DNA of 57,831 nucleotides from Marispirochaeta aestuarii (GCF_002087085.1 NZ_MWQY01000022.1:1-57831); one strand, 5' to 3'. Shown: positions 19,901 through 29,514, numbered from the stretch's first letter. Notes: generated by a model from the letters alone, not told the origin. Made by a program: numbers and translations.

Positions 19901-22900
19901 GAGGCTCAGCTCCGGGGCGTTTCCGGCCTGTACGGGGGTAAAACTGAGGACATAGTCCCCGGGAGCGGTCCTGTTACCCGCCCGGTCTTCAACAATAAGA
20001 TAGGCTGCATGGGGGACAGAATCCGTGAGGAGCGTGGAGTTGAAGCGCTTGTTAATGCTCGTTGTCCCCGCCAGCAGCTCCCAGCCTTCGACGGTCGGAT
20101 CAGGTCCCGGGGCATCGGGCAGAGAGGTGTCGATGCGCAGATATACAGCGGTAACCAGGGTCTCCTGATCCTGAGGCGCACCCTGAATAAGGGCGGAACC
20201 GTTGATAATACCGCCGCCGGTCTGATCGTTGTTTACCAGTACCAGGGATTCGATGAGAGGTTTTACCGTATCGATGCTTATGTAACGGTCCGTGGTAGTG
20301 ATTTTACCGTAGACATCGGTTACGGTAATACTGTAATTCAGAATTCCGTCATCACTGTGAGCATCAGTATCCACGTCGTACAGATCGCTCCAGTTTACGC
20401 TGGTTTCATAAGGATCTGCGCTGTCCTCGTAGAGGGTCTCAGGGGCGGCAGTTCCGTACTGTATCTGAACGCGCTGTACACCGCTCGCATCGGAGGCGAT
20501 CCCTTCCAGGACAAAATCATCGTTGGTATACCCGCCGTTAAGGGGCGCTGTCACGGTAACGCCGGGATTCGCGGTATCCACGGCAATCTTAACCATGGGA
20601 GACTCGGACCAGCCGTAGCCCCCGGCGGAGAAGGCACCGGCATCAAGAGTATCAGCTACCCGCAGGATCACCTGATATTTCCCGTCCGAAAGACCTGCTC
20701 CAAAGGTGTGCAGCCAGGTGGCCAGCGTCGTGTCCGAGGAGGGCGCACCGGAAATCGGCATCCAGTCCGGGCTTATAGCACTGACCAGATCTGTTCCGTT
20801 TTCCTCGTACAGGCGGTACTGTATGGTCGAAACATCCACTTTGTCGTCATCTATAATCGTTCCCGCCACCTGTTTTGCCCCGGGGAGCAGATTTTCACTG
20901 AAACTGCCGCTCTGGTTTATGGATGAGAAGCTGATTACCGGACGATCCGATTCCTGATCCACAGTAAAAACAACACTGCTGACTTCACTGAAATTGCCCG
21001 CCATGTCCTCGGAAACGACCCGCAGGGTATAATCACCGTCGCTAACCGGGCTTGTATCGAAAGTCCCGTTCCAGGAATAGGTACCGCCCAGGGGAGTGTA
21101 ATCCTCAGGGAAGTCCGGCTCGGGCAGACTGCTCTCCTGAATATTATAGTATGCGGCGGCCAGGGAAATATTGTCCCCCCCCGTGCCGCTGAATACGAGG
21201 GAACCGTTGACGATATCGCTTCCCTGGGGCTGATTTATAGCTGCTGTGGGAAGACTCGCATCAACGGTGAACTGGACGTTCTGCAGGGCTTCTGAACCAT
21301 AGGCATCGAGGGCGCGAACGCGGCAGGTGTATACGCCGTCATCAGTCCCGTCGGCGCTGACTGGCAGGTTAAATTGCCAGTTGATCGAAGTTCCCGGGGT
21401 CACTTCCAGATCGTCCCAGCTGCTCCCGTTATCCAGACTGATTTCCACGGAAGCAACCCCATTGGCATCCACAGCCGTACCGGAAATGATGACATCGCTG
21501 TTGTTGTAGCTGTAACCGGCAGGTGTCAGGATGTTCAAGGAGGGCGGTCCGATGTTGAGAATAAAGGGGATTCCCGACTGGTCGACGGAATCCTCAATGT
21601 TCCAGTTGAAGTTCGTTGAATATTCGGGGGCAATACTGGATGCACCTGATGTTCCGTCGGACTGGCTGTCCCGGACCCTGAGTTTTACCCGGTGCAGACC
21701 TTCTGAGAGGGCAGAGATATCGTGTTTCCAGGCAACCAGCCTGCCCGATGAAGAAGGCGGACCGGATACGGGCTCCCAGGGGGCACCGTCCAGGCTTATT
21801 TCGATGGCGGAACCGAAAAAAAGGCCCGGATCGATGGAATCGTCATCCTCGATAGTCCCTACCAGGCTTACCGCTCCGGTCAGGACATTGTTTGTCGCGG
21901 TGGTTTCGTCTTTATCCAGATCGTTGAAACCTATTTCGGGCCGATCGCTGCCCTGGTCAATATGGACGGATCTGGCGTACTCGCCAGAAATATTACCTGC
22001 GCCGTCAACTGCCCGTACCGAGATGATATATTCCAGGGGGACATCACTGCTGTTCAGCTCGAGACTGCTGAAATCAAAGCTCCAGGTATAGGTTCCGTCG
22101 GCGATAAAATCCCAGTCCAGAATATCCGTGTCGGGGGAGGATCCGACGGGATTAATGTCCGCGTATACTCCTGCCACACTGCGGTTATCGTTGGTGGTAC
22201 CCCGGACATTCACTGCAGCACCGTTGACGACTGTGGAGTCCGCAGGCTGTTCGATCACCAGGATCGGAGGACTGGCATCGACTATAACACCCCGATCCAG
22301 CGTGGTGGTACCGTCGCTGGCATCCACGGCTATTACCTGATAGGTATACTCGCCGTCGTCATCCCCGCCTGCATCAACGGAAAAGGAGTAGCTCCCGTCA
22401 TAACTCAGTTGATCGTAGGGCTCGGCTGCGTCCTCCAGCAGGACATACTCCTCGCTCCCGTTGAAGATTATCTTTACCAGCTTGAGTCCGTTGGCGTCAG
22501 CGGCGGAAATATCGATGCTAAAGTCGGTATTGAAAACCGCGTTGTTGGTCGGGGCGCTTATGCTCAGATCCGGAGGACCATAATCGACAATAAATCCCGT
22601 CAGGGGCAGAATACTGAGGTTGCCGCCGATGTCACGGACCCGTATCTGCATGCTGTGCTCGCCCTGGCTTATACCGCTTAGTACATGACTCCAGCTCGCA
22701 ATGTTTCTGTCTCCTGAGGGCACCTTGCTTACAGGCGTCCAGGCTCCCCCGTCAACCTGTATCTCTATGGTCGAGACATCAACACTATCGTCGTCTTCGA
22801 CGAGACCTACAATGCTGGGATCCCGGCCCAGGGGATTTTCATCCGCCGCGCCGCCGACAGTCAGATTGGAGAGGCTGATAATCGGCAGATCCGAGGATTG

Positions 22901-24760
22901 AAGAATTTCAAAATCCCGGCTGATAGGGCTGCTTGAATTTCCGGCGGCGTCTTCAACAACAAGGCTCAGGGTGTACAGGCCGTCCCCGGGAACAGCTGTG
23001 TCGAGATTATAGGACCATGTATAATCCTGGGACAGATCGGTAAAGTCATCGGGAAAAACAGGATTCGACGGGGCTGCCCCAACGTGCAGGTATACAGTCC
23101 TGACATAACCGGTGTAGCCGTCGGCTTGAACATCCTGGGCTCCTCCCCGCAGGGTAAAGACACCGTTGATGACCTCGTCCTCGGCGGGGCTGCTTATGTT
23201 CCCGGAAGGGGGCTCGATGTCACTGATCAGCTGAAGGTTTCCATAACCGTAATTGCCGACCGTCCCGGCTCGTACGCTGACGGGCAGCTCGCCGTTCTGT
23301 GTAAGGTCAAAGATTTCTGAATCGAAAGGTGCCGTCCCGACGCTGACGCCTTCGGAAAGGTCCGCCGTAAAGGTATCCGCCCCGGTCTGATTCATCCGGA
23401 GCTCATAATCCCCGTCATTGTCCCAGTCGAGCCACACTTCGCCGCTTCCCAGCCCGGTAACCTTGGCTGTAACGGTCACAGATCCCGCATCCCCGATAAA
23501 ACTGCCCTGGGTGGGAGACGTTACCTGAACCACCGGTGCGAAGGAACTGACCCGGAAACTGGCCAGGTTGGGAGCAAGTTCGTTTGGCTTGCCGAGAATG
23601 TCCTCGACGTAGAGGGTGTAGTAGTATTCCCCATCGGGAAGATTGGTCTCGTAAGTCCACTGGGTACCCGTAACGGTAAAGTCTTCCCAGTTTGCACTTT
23701 CCACAGGATTGTCACCGGAATCGAAGATTTCTATTTCCAGGGTATCGTTTTTGATACCGTCATCGTCCTCGGCAAAAAAGCTCAGGCGCTGGGGCATACC
23801 CAGAACGTTGCCGGCGGCATTATTGTCAAAACTCGGGATAATTTCCAGAAAGTACGGCTTGTCCGAGTCCTGGTAAAAGGTAACCAGAAGCTGTTCGCCG
23901 GGGCTTGTGTTTTTCCGTGTCAGGGTATAATCCGAGGCGAGCACCCCTGCATTAATGGGGATTCCCTTGTAATCCGCGGCATGCAGTTCCTCGATTATCG
24001 GAGGTGTCTGGCCAGGGTTGGTTATGGCGACAATGTCGTCAAAATGATAAAAATAGGGGTTATAGTTTCCGCTGAAATCCTCGGCCTCCACTACAAAATA
24101 GTAATCCTCGGGTCCTCCGGAACCGATCCCGAGGCTCTCCGAATCGAAGGGATAGTACCAGCTCGAGGTTCCGGTAGCCAGTACGTCGGTAATAACCGGT
24201 GTTCCGTCCTGATCATAGAGGGAAATCAGAACCCGCTGTACCCGGGTTGTATCCACCGCTTCGCCTTTCAGGGTAAAGAACTGGTTGAACTCCCGGGTAC
24301 TGTAGCTTGTCGGGGAGGTAATCATGACAGTGGGAGGATTGTTATCGACAATTAGATAAAGACTGATTTTGGCGGATTTTCCGGTGGTATCAAGGGCTGT
24401 CAGTATAAACTCATACTCGCCATCGTCCATCAAAGCGGTATCCACACTGCCCGACCAGTTTCCGCTGCTGTAGGTAGCATTCTCTTCAATACCGGGTCCC
24501 TGAATGCGTACTGACTTGATACCCTGATCGTCCTCTGCAGTACCGGAAAGCTGGATCACCCCGGATACGTAATCCCCGTTTCCATGGCTGAGGATATCCA
24601 GGCGCGGCGCGTTAATGTCAACGGAATCACCAAGACCGGGTGAGAATAGATCACAGGTACTCAACAGAAGGGCCAGAATAAAAAAAACCGCCGCACCGTA
24701 AAGGTATAGTATTCCTTTCGGGGGTTTCCCTCTTTCTCTTTTTCCGTTGTACCTGGTCAT
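13901..24760 (-). CDS. Giant Ig-like-repeat surface lipoprotein, 3619 aa
   Basis: The N-terminus carries a basic stretch, a hydrophobic segment and a lipobox-like LLLSTC (Cys36), so it is a probable lipoprotein. Most of the protein (about residues 45-3000) is a chain of Ig-like domains of the TSP-x-N/G...GTAxDxxGV type found in bacterial adhesins. They are arranged in a higher-order unit that recurs about six times and includes the marker segments SDRPxISF and DDDxVDVSTIxIxxDGGxW. The Asp-rich loops may bind calcium. The last ~550 residues differ. They contain repeated strand motifs (LSLALDEDYYPVIVYYD, HISAVVDDQGYLHISFWSDD) that look like a beta-propeller. GAGGA lies 8 nt before the ATG. It is downstream of a related Ig-like gene and probably co-transcribed with it. 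The ligand is unknown. Confidence 0.85.
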   Translation of the reverse strand: MTRYNGKRERGKPPKGILYLYGAAVFFILALLLSTCDLFSPGLGDSVDINAPRLDILSHGNGDYVSGVIQLSGTAEDDQGIKSVRIQGPGIEENATYSSGNWSGSVDTALMDDGEYEFILTALDTTGKSAKISLYLIVDNNPPTVMITSPTSYSTREFNQFFTLKGEAVDTTRVQRVLISLYDQDGTPVITDVLATGTSSWYYPFDSESLGIGSGGPEDYYFVVEAEDFSGNYNPYFYHFDDIVAITNPGQTPPIIEELHAADYKGIPINAGVLASDYTLTRKNTSPGEQLLVTFYQDSDKPYFLEIIPSFDNNAAGNVLGMPQRLSFFAEDDDGIKNDTLEIEIFDSGDNPVESANWEDFTVTGTQWTYETNLPDGEYYYTLYVEDILGKPNELAPNLASFRVSSFAPVVQVTSPTQGSFIGDAGSVTVTAKVTGLGSGEVWLDWDNDGDYELRMNQTGADTFTADLSEGVSVGTAPFDSEIFDLTQNGELPVSVRAGTVGNYGYGNLQLISDIEPPSGNISSPAEDEVINGVFTLRGGAQDVQADGYTGYVRTVYLHVGAAPSNPVFPDDFTDLSQDYTWSYNLDTAVPGDGLYTLSLVVEDAAGNSSSPISRDFEILQSSDLPIISLSNLTVGGAADENPLGRDPSIVGLVEDDDSVDVSTIEIQVDGGAWTPVSKVPSGDRNIASWSHVLSGISQGEHSMQIRVRDIGGNLSILPLTGFIVDYGPPDLSISAPTNNAVFNTDFSIDISAADANGLKLVKIIFNGSEEYVLLEDAAEPYDQLSYDGSYSFSVDAGGDDDGEYTYQVIAVDASDGTTTLDRGVIVDASPPILVIEQPADSTVVNGAAVNVRGTTNDNRSVAGVYADINPVGSSPDTDILDWDFIADGTYTWSFDFSSLELNSSDVPLEYIISVRAVDGAGNISGEYARSVHIDQGSDRPEIGFNDLDKDETTATNNVLTGAVSLVGTIEDDDSIDPGLFFGSAIEISLDGAPWEPVSGPPSSSGRLVAWKHDISALSEGLHRVKLRVRDSQSDGTSGASSIAPEYSTNFNWNIEDSVDQSGIPFILNIGPPSLNILTPAGYSYNNSDVIISGTAVDANGVASVEISLDNGSSWDDLEVTPGTSINWQFNLPVSADGTDDGVYTCRVRALDAYGSEALQNVQFTVDASLPTAAINQPQGSDIVNGSLVFSGTGGDNISLAAAYYNIQESSLPEPDFPEDYTPLGGTYSWNGTFDTSPVSDGDYTLRVVSEDMAGNFSEVSSVVFTVDQESDRPVISFSSINQSGSFSENLLPGAKQVAGTIIDDDKVDVSTIQYRLYEENGTDLVSAISPDWMPISGAPSSDTTLATWLHTFGAGLSDGKYQVILRVADTLDAGAFSAGGYGWSESPMVKIAVDTANPGVTVTAPLNGGYTNDDFVLEGIASDASGVQRVQIQYGTAAPETLYEDSADPYETSVNWSDLYDVDTDAHSDDGILNYSITVTDVYGKITTTDRYISIDTVKPLIESLVLVNNDQTGGGIINGSALIQGAPQDQETLVTAVYLRIDTSLPDAPGPDPTVEGWELLAGTTSINKRFNSTLLTDSVPHAAYLIVEDRAGNRTAPGDYVLSFTPVQAGNAPELSLDTPDGSLLRYSDSISGTIRDDDGVDVDSIEISFDNGSSWYPVSSHSASNSTSVVFSHSLSDPGPGVSERIASYPVQVRAYDTGEDFLDDSQDVDPVSALSTGISLNVDNSEPAASISQISNGVSSSVTLQGIYVNDRFTLTGTASDGVRVAEVRAKLGGEASFAAVTDTGTDFSTWSWNRTGLNIGADSLVVNLEVEDVHGRTTAYSYTLLVDEDPPVVEFLTEPGTYHGELNIRGGASDTVMVSRVYLAHGTTQPSDPAGNDPESDVDYEALGSSYSWSYLLNTRDINNTDSDLTYYVTAIAVDGAGNISAREDLSFVINQGSDRPNISFSNITAGAAAVDNLLESNAKVLGSADDDDGLASLQFAVSEDDINYVPWTPVTTDGSTPVSVSGINLNWQNYVADLGEGIHYIKFRLRDTEYVDLSTPFNEVETPSVAFTIDTGAPALSVIDFEIDNAYAAGTVNKTATAGTLINNSFLMSGTAVDGTVLTDVEISTNGIDFVSVDTLNAPDWSHTVAIPRDGSMDGSLTLYISAVDQFSKSTTISLPVNIDTTEPDIIPTQPAGMDLADPPNVNGTVTLRGSVTEASAVTGFSAVGGISDDVLLSNSGTSLNWVLELDSDLYAGPLYATETVPGSSNIWRFPVDVSASDAAGNLGSEVFQVDIDPDSDKPQLYLTAPAASSSVAGAFIVQGTVSDDDDIQKVTIQVDLDDDGFYTSSLDLDGSGSSGDSDFEDESVPIDLSVTNGSWNILMNQSNELSKASLIAAGYAAADGWIRLRVIPYDVDNTRSGSPNLAGEAREVRIYIDSTAPLIEGQGEALPRPLNGSIVSGPMVELSARFKDDMPLTASRMQISYDGGVSFQSISDAGGSVTDNGLVDGYYEYDLELELDTTAAGGIVPGGNGILQAVLRVTDQTFKQNTLSIQLNVDNTLPTGSFNYKDDLSYIGTPPAEIYSFHGNSTSGGDYLLIGSAEDTGTISGIESVRVYFVKNGNFYNPTTGSTSAVSTADVPDMSGIEQMIPFTEDPSLLIDVDKRSERGLYDDDPADGDDDGFQESLLSKGTYDEWFVYFDTSIFPDGPMDMYTLVYDTAGNYVHQRVSIQIVNNPPEIESIEIDESGTLYSGLFKRTDSVYLKVNASDYEGINPASYTASVRGRRTAPNGLEDSTGVPAVGTTIDISDTGDGTNENDINLDISGWESGVQYTLRIEVLDTDDNLVQRDIELWVNNSDITPPVVEIDDLDQSNVTPLNGHIDEAGFSLNDGGSIIAAIASVSGDREFFVSTDLMGNGTVQPGWTAAFENGEWRGIADFDSGSGEVLLKSALDGTPAGDVTIQAGQADISGVVSFTGTAYDDTVVNDVEISFDSGITWYSVDSLTRIGGDDIAGYDYTWSYTINTADPSESVSWTTAALDQTVMVRATDGPNTGVLTPAGSSSDMNVDVVPYISEINRLTPGLKTNRSRFGRYSVYHNETDIQVVGFNLNPTTAGLYRDPAGSGTPDALTVSNIAPDFTSFELSIGGTSRSGWLGIRVDGVDAVNNVNSNQRSYNSTYGTDGNEADWNDDRYFFLFKVGEYFGPDPESSYSPQHPAMTIHPGTSRLFGAWSSYATSDVFFASGNTDAAAFRSRVYHTYDTAEHIDIAMDATSPTSTGRLALAWLANNSSDGNYSDGHISSFPYERNANFIDGDVDNDGAANLPANTEQWTRSFFDNWYYQGEGLSYDSELFQFSQVRTARYGANVHWAYHDRISNTLKYQYVSTANNDEAELQDWVNIDGTDTDTDGGENNRMVTGGIARTTDAGEFLSLALDEDYYPVIVYYDNIGKTLRLARTGSTAPQDDENQWTRQEVFLPDDPNKDFNGKHISAVVDDQGYLHISFWSDDTGYLYYIKSDNNPENGGAYSFGYSQIVDDTGTAGIYSDISLNRAPGTDEPYIAYLNSARMNTRDGIKLAFYDAVKGGWEYVVIANNTIVTEKRVSIEYVRGGSPDWQAAFGYASADRFELNYLMPEVP

Positions 24761-24783
24761 TTCATATATCCTCTTCCTGTTGA

Positions 24784-27700
24784 TCAGAACACACGTACCC
24801 GCACTCCCAGGGAAACCCTGTTTTCAAGGCCCCCTTCCACATCCGAGGAGATAAACCAGAGCTGATTTTCAATGTAAAGACTGTAGGTATTAAAGGTGTT
24901 CATTGTGGGAATCTTTACCTTTATCAGTTCAAGCTGGGCTATAAGGGCACCGAGAACCAGTCCTGACTCCTCTTCAGGGCTTTCGGTCATGGTGAAATAT
25001 TCGAAGGCGGAGCCGAGGGCAAGACTCGAAGAGACAAAATCCCAGTCGGGACCGAAAAAGTATCCGTACGGCAGGGTCGCCACATTCGCAAGGAGTTTCA
25101 CTCCAAAAACCTGTCCGTTGAACCGCCCTTCCGGAGAACTGCCGAATCCCACCTGAAGACGCACATTTTCATCAAAAAAGGTCAGCCCAAGACCGAGCTT
25201 CCAGTAGGTGGAACCAAGAAAGTTGCTGTCCAGATAGAGTCCCTCAACGAACTGAGGAAGCTGTCCCTGGGTTTTACTTCCCTTTCGCAGCACTATTTCA
25301 ACAGCTTCGACACCATTCAGGTCGTATGAAACCCCCGTGACAAAAAGGTCGCCGTTAACGGCGGCGCCTCCCTCCGGTGTTCGAATACTGATTCTCGGCG
25401 CTACCTCGTCCACTACGACCTTGACTCTGGTCAGTACCTGTTCGCCGTTCCTGAAAACAGCCCTGACAATAATTTCCAGAGGCCCCTCTGCCAGTTCACC
25501 GGTTTCGAGCCTGAAACGCCAATCATTTTTCACCTTGATTTCCCGGTAATGCTTTCCGTTATCCAGACTGTATCCCAGCTCAAGGAGCTCCAGGGCTTTA
25601 AGTTCATCCTTTGACATCCCGGCTTCACCGCCAGGATCGTCAATTAAATAATCCGCCTTCCCTTCGATCCAGGGTCTGCCGCCGACATAGTCGCCGGTTC
25701 CCACGGATGTTACCGAAACCCATCCGCCCTCCCGCCGATAATTCAGGTTCCGGGCTGCACTTTGTATAATCGACCCGTCGGGGGTGCTCGTTTCAAGCTG
25801 AAAGCTGCAGGGGCCGTTTTCCATCTCCTCCGGAGTAACTGGTCGCCTGAAATATCCGTTCTTTCCGGTGGTCAGGACGTCGAAGGGAGTTCCGTTTTTC
25901 AAGAGCGTTATTTTTTCAGATATTCCGATTCCTTTGACTCGTCCCTCCAGGAAGAAGGGACCATGAAGATCAGCACCTTCAAGGGGAAAAAGCAGTTCCG
26001 GGATGATGATGGATTCATCCGTCCTTATGTGGATATTACGGGATTCGAAGGTTTCGTTGGCGGCTTTATCTCCAGCGTACACAGTCAGGTTGTACAGTCC
26101 CGCCGGCAGATCGCTTGTGTCCAGGGCCTGCACCAGCACCTCCGCAGGATCCAGGTTCCCCTGAAGGGCTGCCGGGATTTCGCCTTCGGTCTCAGAATCT
26201 TTCATCGGCGAAAGTACATAGCGGAGATTCTCCAGAGCGATACCGTCTCCCGCCCTCAGTTCAAGCTGCAGGGTGGAGCTTATCGTTTCCCCCTCCCTGG
26301 GCCTGGCCAGTTCAAGAACAGGAGGGGTGTTATCCAGTGTAATAAGACCTGAATGAAGGGCAGAAACACCATAGGAGTCCACAGCCTTGATCAGAATCAT
26401 GTAGCTGCCGTCAACCATGATCTCGGTATTCAGAGGATAGGACCATTCCTCTGCGCCGGAGGCGCGATGAAAGCTTCCCCCGTTGTCCAGAGAAACATAC
26501 ACGCCTTCTATTCCGTTTGCATCCGAGGCTGTTCCGGACAATTCAATCTGTTTTCTGCTGGTGATTCCCAGCCCCGGACTGAGCATAACGGCCTCGGGGG
26601 CCTGACGGGAGACGCGAAAATTAACATACGCCGGTTCACTTGCGACACCCCGCAGGTCCAGAGCTCTGACCTCAATCACATGTTCATTATCCCCGAGAAG
26701 CTCAATATCTATTTCCGTATCGAAGGCGGATCCGGCCTCGAGGGCCTTAAACTCTCCCTCGTCCAGGCGGTATTCTATGGCTGCCACCCCGTCATCGTCC
26801 GCTACCCTTCCCGACAGGCGGAAGGAATCCTGAACGAGAGCATCCTGGGCAGGCTCAAAAATCTTGACCTTCGGCAGATCCCCGGACCTGTCCACATTAA
26901 GCATTGGAGAAAACATGCTTTCATTCCCTGCAGTATCCCGAATAAGGATGCGGGGCTCGTATTCTTCGGCAAGAATGGGCAGTTCTATCGGTACCGTCAG
27001 GGACCTGCCCTCTATTTTCAGTGGAAGAGGTTCCTCTTCACCCACGATAAACTCGCCGCTGAAACCTTCCGTCCACTCATCCTCAAGTTTGAGCATGAGC
27101 GAAAAGGCTCCATTCACAGGATCCCCGGCGGCGGGAAGTATCTGGGTCACCTCCGGCGCTTTCGTATCCTTGATCAGGAGGATTCTCTCCGTTCCCAGGT
27201 TGCCGCTGGAATCCTCAGCTGTCAGGGTAAGATAAACCGGACCATCAGGATAATCGCCGGAATCCAGAGGCACTGAAAAGTTGATTTCGTCGGTGCTGCC
27301 TTTTTCAAAGCTAACAGGAAGCTCAGTTTCTTCTCCCTCTGCCGTTCTGTAGCGGAGCGCTGCAAGCCCTCCCGTGTCCCGGACGCTTCCGGTCAACGTT
27401 AACTCATTGGAGAAAAAAGGCCCCGGAGGGTCCGTTTGCACCGACCATCGGGGAGATGAATTATCCCCGAGGAGGGTAAAAGGACCATATTCCAGCTCCC
27501 TTCCTCCGGTAGTGACCAGGACAATTCGCAGATTCCTTGCAGGAAGATCCGAAGCAGTTTCCAGCGTCAGCCTGTTTCCCTTCCAGGTAAGGTTCAGCGC
27601 CCCCTGCCCTCCCGTCACCTCCGCCCGGCTGATATCGTATCCGGGAACAATAAAATCCATACCGGAATCTACTCGAAAAATCGAATTTCCTGTTTCCGCT

Positions 27701-29505
27701 GCCAGGGGAATAATCCTGGCCGGCGGTGGCTGTGCCCCCGGTATCTCCAAAACGAGACCGGCCTTCGCCTGGGCACGGCTTCCTCCGGCGTCATCCCTTG
27801 CCTCGATATCTATTCCGAAAAAGCCGGCCTCCTCCGTATCCGGTATCCTTATCTGAAACAGGTATTCCCCTTCGATATCTGTTCTTTTGAGGGAGACCTT
27901 TCCTTTTCCGCCGTCGGGAAATTCATAGGAAGCCTCCCCGCTTCCGCTTTCGAACAGGATCTTTCCGGATATGTACTGTATTGACGCGACTGCGGCTTTT
28001 AAACCCGGTGTATAGGGAATCTCCCGCTTTTCCGAATCGGTCAGCAGGGTAAAGCTGATTTCAGGAGGGGCTGCGGGGAGCAGGAAATCCTTCCTGAGCA
28101 CTTCTCCCTCTATTTTGTTGCTGTCTCTGGGCAGGATTTCCAGGCTATGTTCCCCGGGTAAAAGCCCCTCCAGGGGAAAACGAAATACAGGACCGCTTCT
28201 CAATTCCCGGGGTTCCTGATCATCCAGAATATAAGTAATACCATCCGCCGAATCGTCATCTGTAAGCCAGCCCATAATCTCCGGTACGGATCCGCCTTCC
28301 GGTTCCCCTGTCTCCGAAAGCCGGATTTCCGGCTTATCCCCTTCCCGGTCCAGATCCCGTTCCAGAACAAGTTCAGTAATGTTGCCCGCGAGATCGGTGA
28401 GGGAAAAAACGCTGTCAGTTTTTTCTTCGCCGGAGAAATCCAGCGGTACCGACCAGAACGGATCTCCGGCCCTGAGGGGAATTTCTGCAGCTTCCTCTTT
28501 TCCTCGCCTGAAGGTCAGAGATGCGAGTCCGACATCATCGCCGGCCCGACCCATCACTGTGAAACGTCCGTTCAGGGACTCAGACTCTCCGGGATACACT
28601 ATCTCCAACACGGGAGGCGAGTTGTCGATAAAAAGATGGAGGACCTCGGTAGATAGTTTCGTTTGAAGATCTTCAGCTATAAATTTCAAGGAATATAATC
28701 CGTCGGCCTGTTCACGGGTATCGATTTTAATATCGAACTCAGCCTCCCCGGAACGTAGATCACCCTTCAGTTTTATTTCCGACATCTCCGCGTCATCACC
28801 GGCTGCCAGGGTTCCAAGGGAACGGATTCCGTTAGCATCCCGGAGAATGCCGGAAATGCTGATTACACCACTTACACGATCGCCATTGGCATGGGAAGAA
28901 ATCCTTATTTCCGGTGCCAGGGTATCCAGCACAAAAGGAACCGAGACCGCTGTGCCCGGAGTACCGTTGATATCGACGCCGCGAACGGAAAGAACATGCT
29001 CGCCGTCTTCGAAATCTTCGGAAGAAAAAAAGAAAGACCAGTAATCCCGACCCTCGGCCCGGACAAAATCTCCATCGTCGATTTTTAGCTCGACATATTC
29101 AATACCGTCATCGTCTGTAGCGCTGCCAAGAAGATTTATATCACCGCTGATGGTGGTATCGCTGTCGGGAAAAGTGACCGAGACCTTCGGCAAATCTGAT
29201 TCGGGGCTGACACGAAAATCAATGGCTTCCGACTCCACACTGTTACCGGCCGCATCCATACCCCTCACCCGTACATGATAGATACCGGGTTCCAGGGAAC
29301 CAAGGTCAAATCTGTGATGCCACTGTTCAAGACCGGTAACAGGAAAAAACTTCTCCAGAATAGTATGATCCGAGGCCTCGATATCCATATCCCGGACTTC
29401 CATTGACTCCAGAGCTTGAGAATGGAGTAACTCGACTGTGAAAAAAAGATTCAAGCTTACCAGCAGCAACAGGATTAGGCTTGTTCTTTTTCCCCGTAAC
29501 ATCAT
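24784..29505 (-). CDS. Ig-like repeat protein with C-terminal outer-membrane beta-barrel-like domain, 1573 aa
   Basis: The ATG at 29505 is chosen; a TTG three codons upstream is possible and neither has a close ribosome-binding site. A signal peptide (SLILLLLVSLNLFFTVELLHSQ) is followed by about a dozen Ig-like modules. These share the SDLPKVxx...DDDGIxxVELxIDDG unit with the 3619-aa neighbour. The last ~170 residues are alternating aromatic/hydrophobic strands (YWKLGLGLTFFDENVRLQVGFG, SLALGSAFEYF, SLYIENQLWFI) and end in VSLGVRVRVF. A terminal Phe is the usual signal of BAM-inserted barrels. I infer that this protein anchors itself in the outer membrane and displays Ig-like arms, possibly partnering the downstream lipoprotein, whose start is 23 nt after its stop. 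Confidence 0.82.
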   Translation of the reverse strand: MMLRGKRTSLILLLLVSLNLFFTVELLHSQALESMEVRDMDIEASDHTILEKFFPVTGLEQWHHRFDLGSLEPGIYHVRVRGMDAAGNSVESEAIDFRVSPESDLPKVSVTFPDSDTTISGDINLLGSATDDDGIEYVELKIDDGDFVRAEGRDYWSFFFSSEDFEDGEHVLSVRGVDINGTPGTAVSVPFVLDTLAPEIRISSHANGDRVSGVISISGILRDANGIRSLGTLAAGDDAEMSEIKLKGDLRSGEAEFDIKIDTREQADGLYSLKFIAEDLQTKLSTEVLHLFIDNSPPVLEIVYPGESESLNGRFTVMGRAGDDVGLASLTFRRGKEEAAEIPLRAGDPFWSVPLDFSGEEKTDSVFSLTDLAGNITELVLERDLDREGDKPEIRLSETGEPEGGSVPEIMGWLTDDDSADGITYILDDQEPRELRSGPVFRFPLEGLLPGEHSLEILPRDSNKIEGEVLRKDFLLPAAPPEISFTLLTDSEKREIPYTPGLKAAVASIQYISGKILFESGSGEASYEFPDGGKGKVSLKRTDIEGEYLFQIRIPDTEEAGFFGIDIEARDDAGGSRAQAKAGLVLEIPGAQPPPARIIPLAAETGNSIFRVDSGMDFIVPGYDISRAEVTGGQGALNLTWKGNRLTLETASDLPARNLRIVLVTTGGRELEYGPFTLLGDNSSPRWSVQTDPPGPFFSNELTLTGSVRDTGGLAALRYRTAEGEETELPVSFEKGSTDEINFSVPLDSGDYPDGPVYLTLTAEDSSGNLGTERILLIKDTKAPEVTQILPAAGDPVNGAFSLMLKLEDEWTEGFSGEFIVGEEEPLPLKIEGRSLTVPIELPILAEEYEPRILIRDTAGNESMFSPMLNVDRSGDLPKVKIFEPAQDALVQDSFRLSGRVADDDGVAAIEYRLDEGEFKALEAGSAFDTEIDIELLGDNEHVIEVRALDLRGVASEPAYVNFRVSRQAPEAVMLSPGLGITSRKQIELSGTASDANGIEGVYVSLDNGGSFHRASGAEEWSYPLNTEIMVDGSYMILIKAVDSYGVSALHSGLITLDNTPPVLELARPREGETISSTLQLELRAGDGIALENLRYVLSPMKDSETEGEIPAALQGNLDPAEVLVQALDTSDLPAGLYNLTVYAGDKAANETFESRNIHIRTDESIIIPELLFPLEGADLHGPFFLEGRVKGIGISEKITLLKNGTPFDVLTTGKNGYFRRPVTPEEMENGPCSFQLETSTPDGSIIQSAARNLNYRREGGWVSVTSVGTGDYVGGRPWIEGKADYLIDDPGGEAGMSKDELKALELLELGYSLDNGKHYREIKVKNDWRFRLETGELAEGPLEIIVRAVFRNGEQVLTRVKVVVDEVAPRISIRTPEGGAAVNGDLFVTGVSYDLNGVEAVEIVLRKGSKTQGQLPQFVEGLYLDSNFLGSTYWKLGLGLTFFDENVRLQVGFGSSPEGRFNGQVFGVKLLANVATLPYGYFFGPDWDFVSSSLALGSAFEYFTMTESPEEESGLVLGALIAQLELIKVKIPTMNTFNTYSLYIENQLWFISSDVEGGLENRVSLGVRVRVF

Positions 29506-29514
29506 GTTTTTCAA

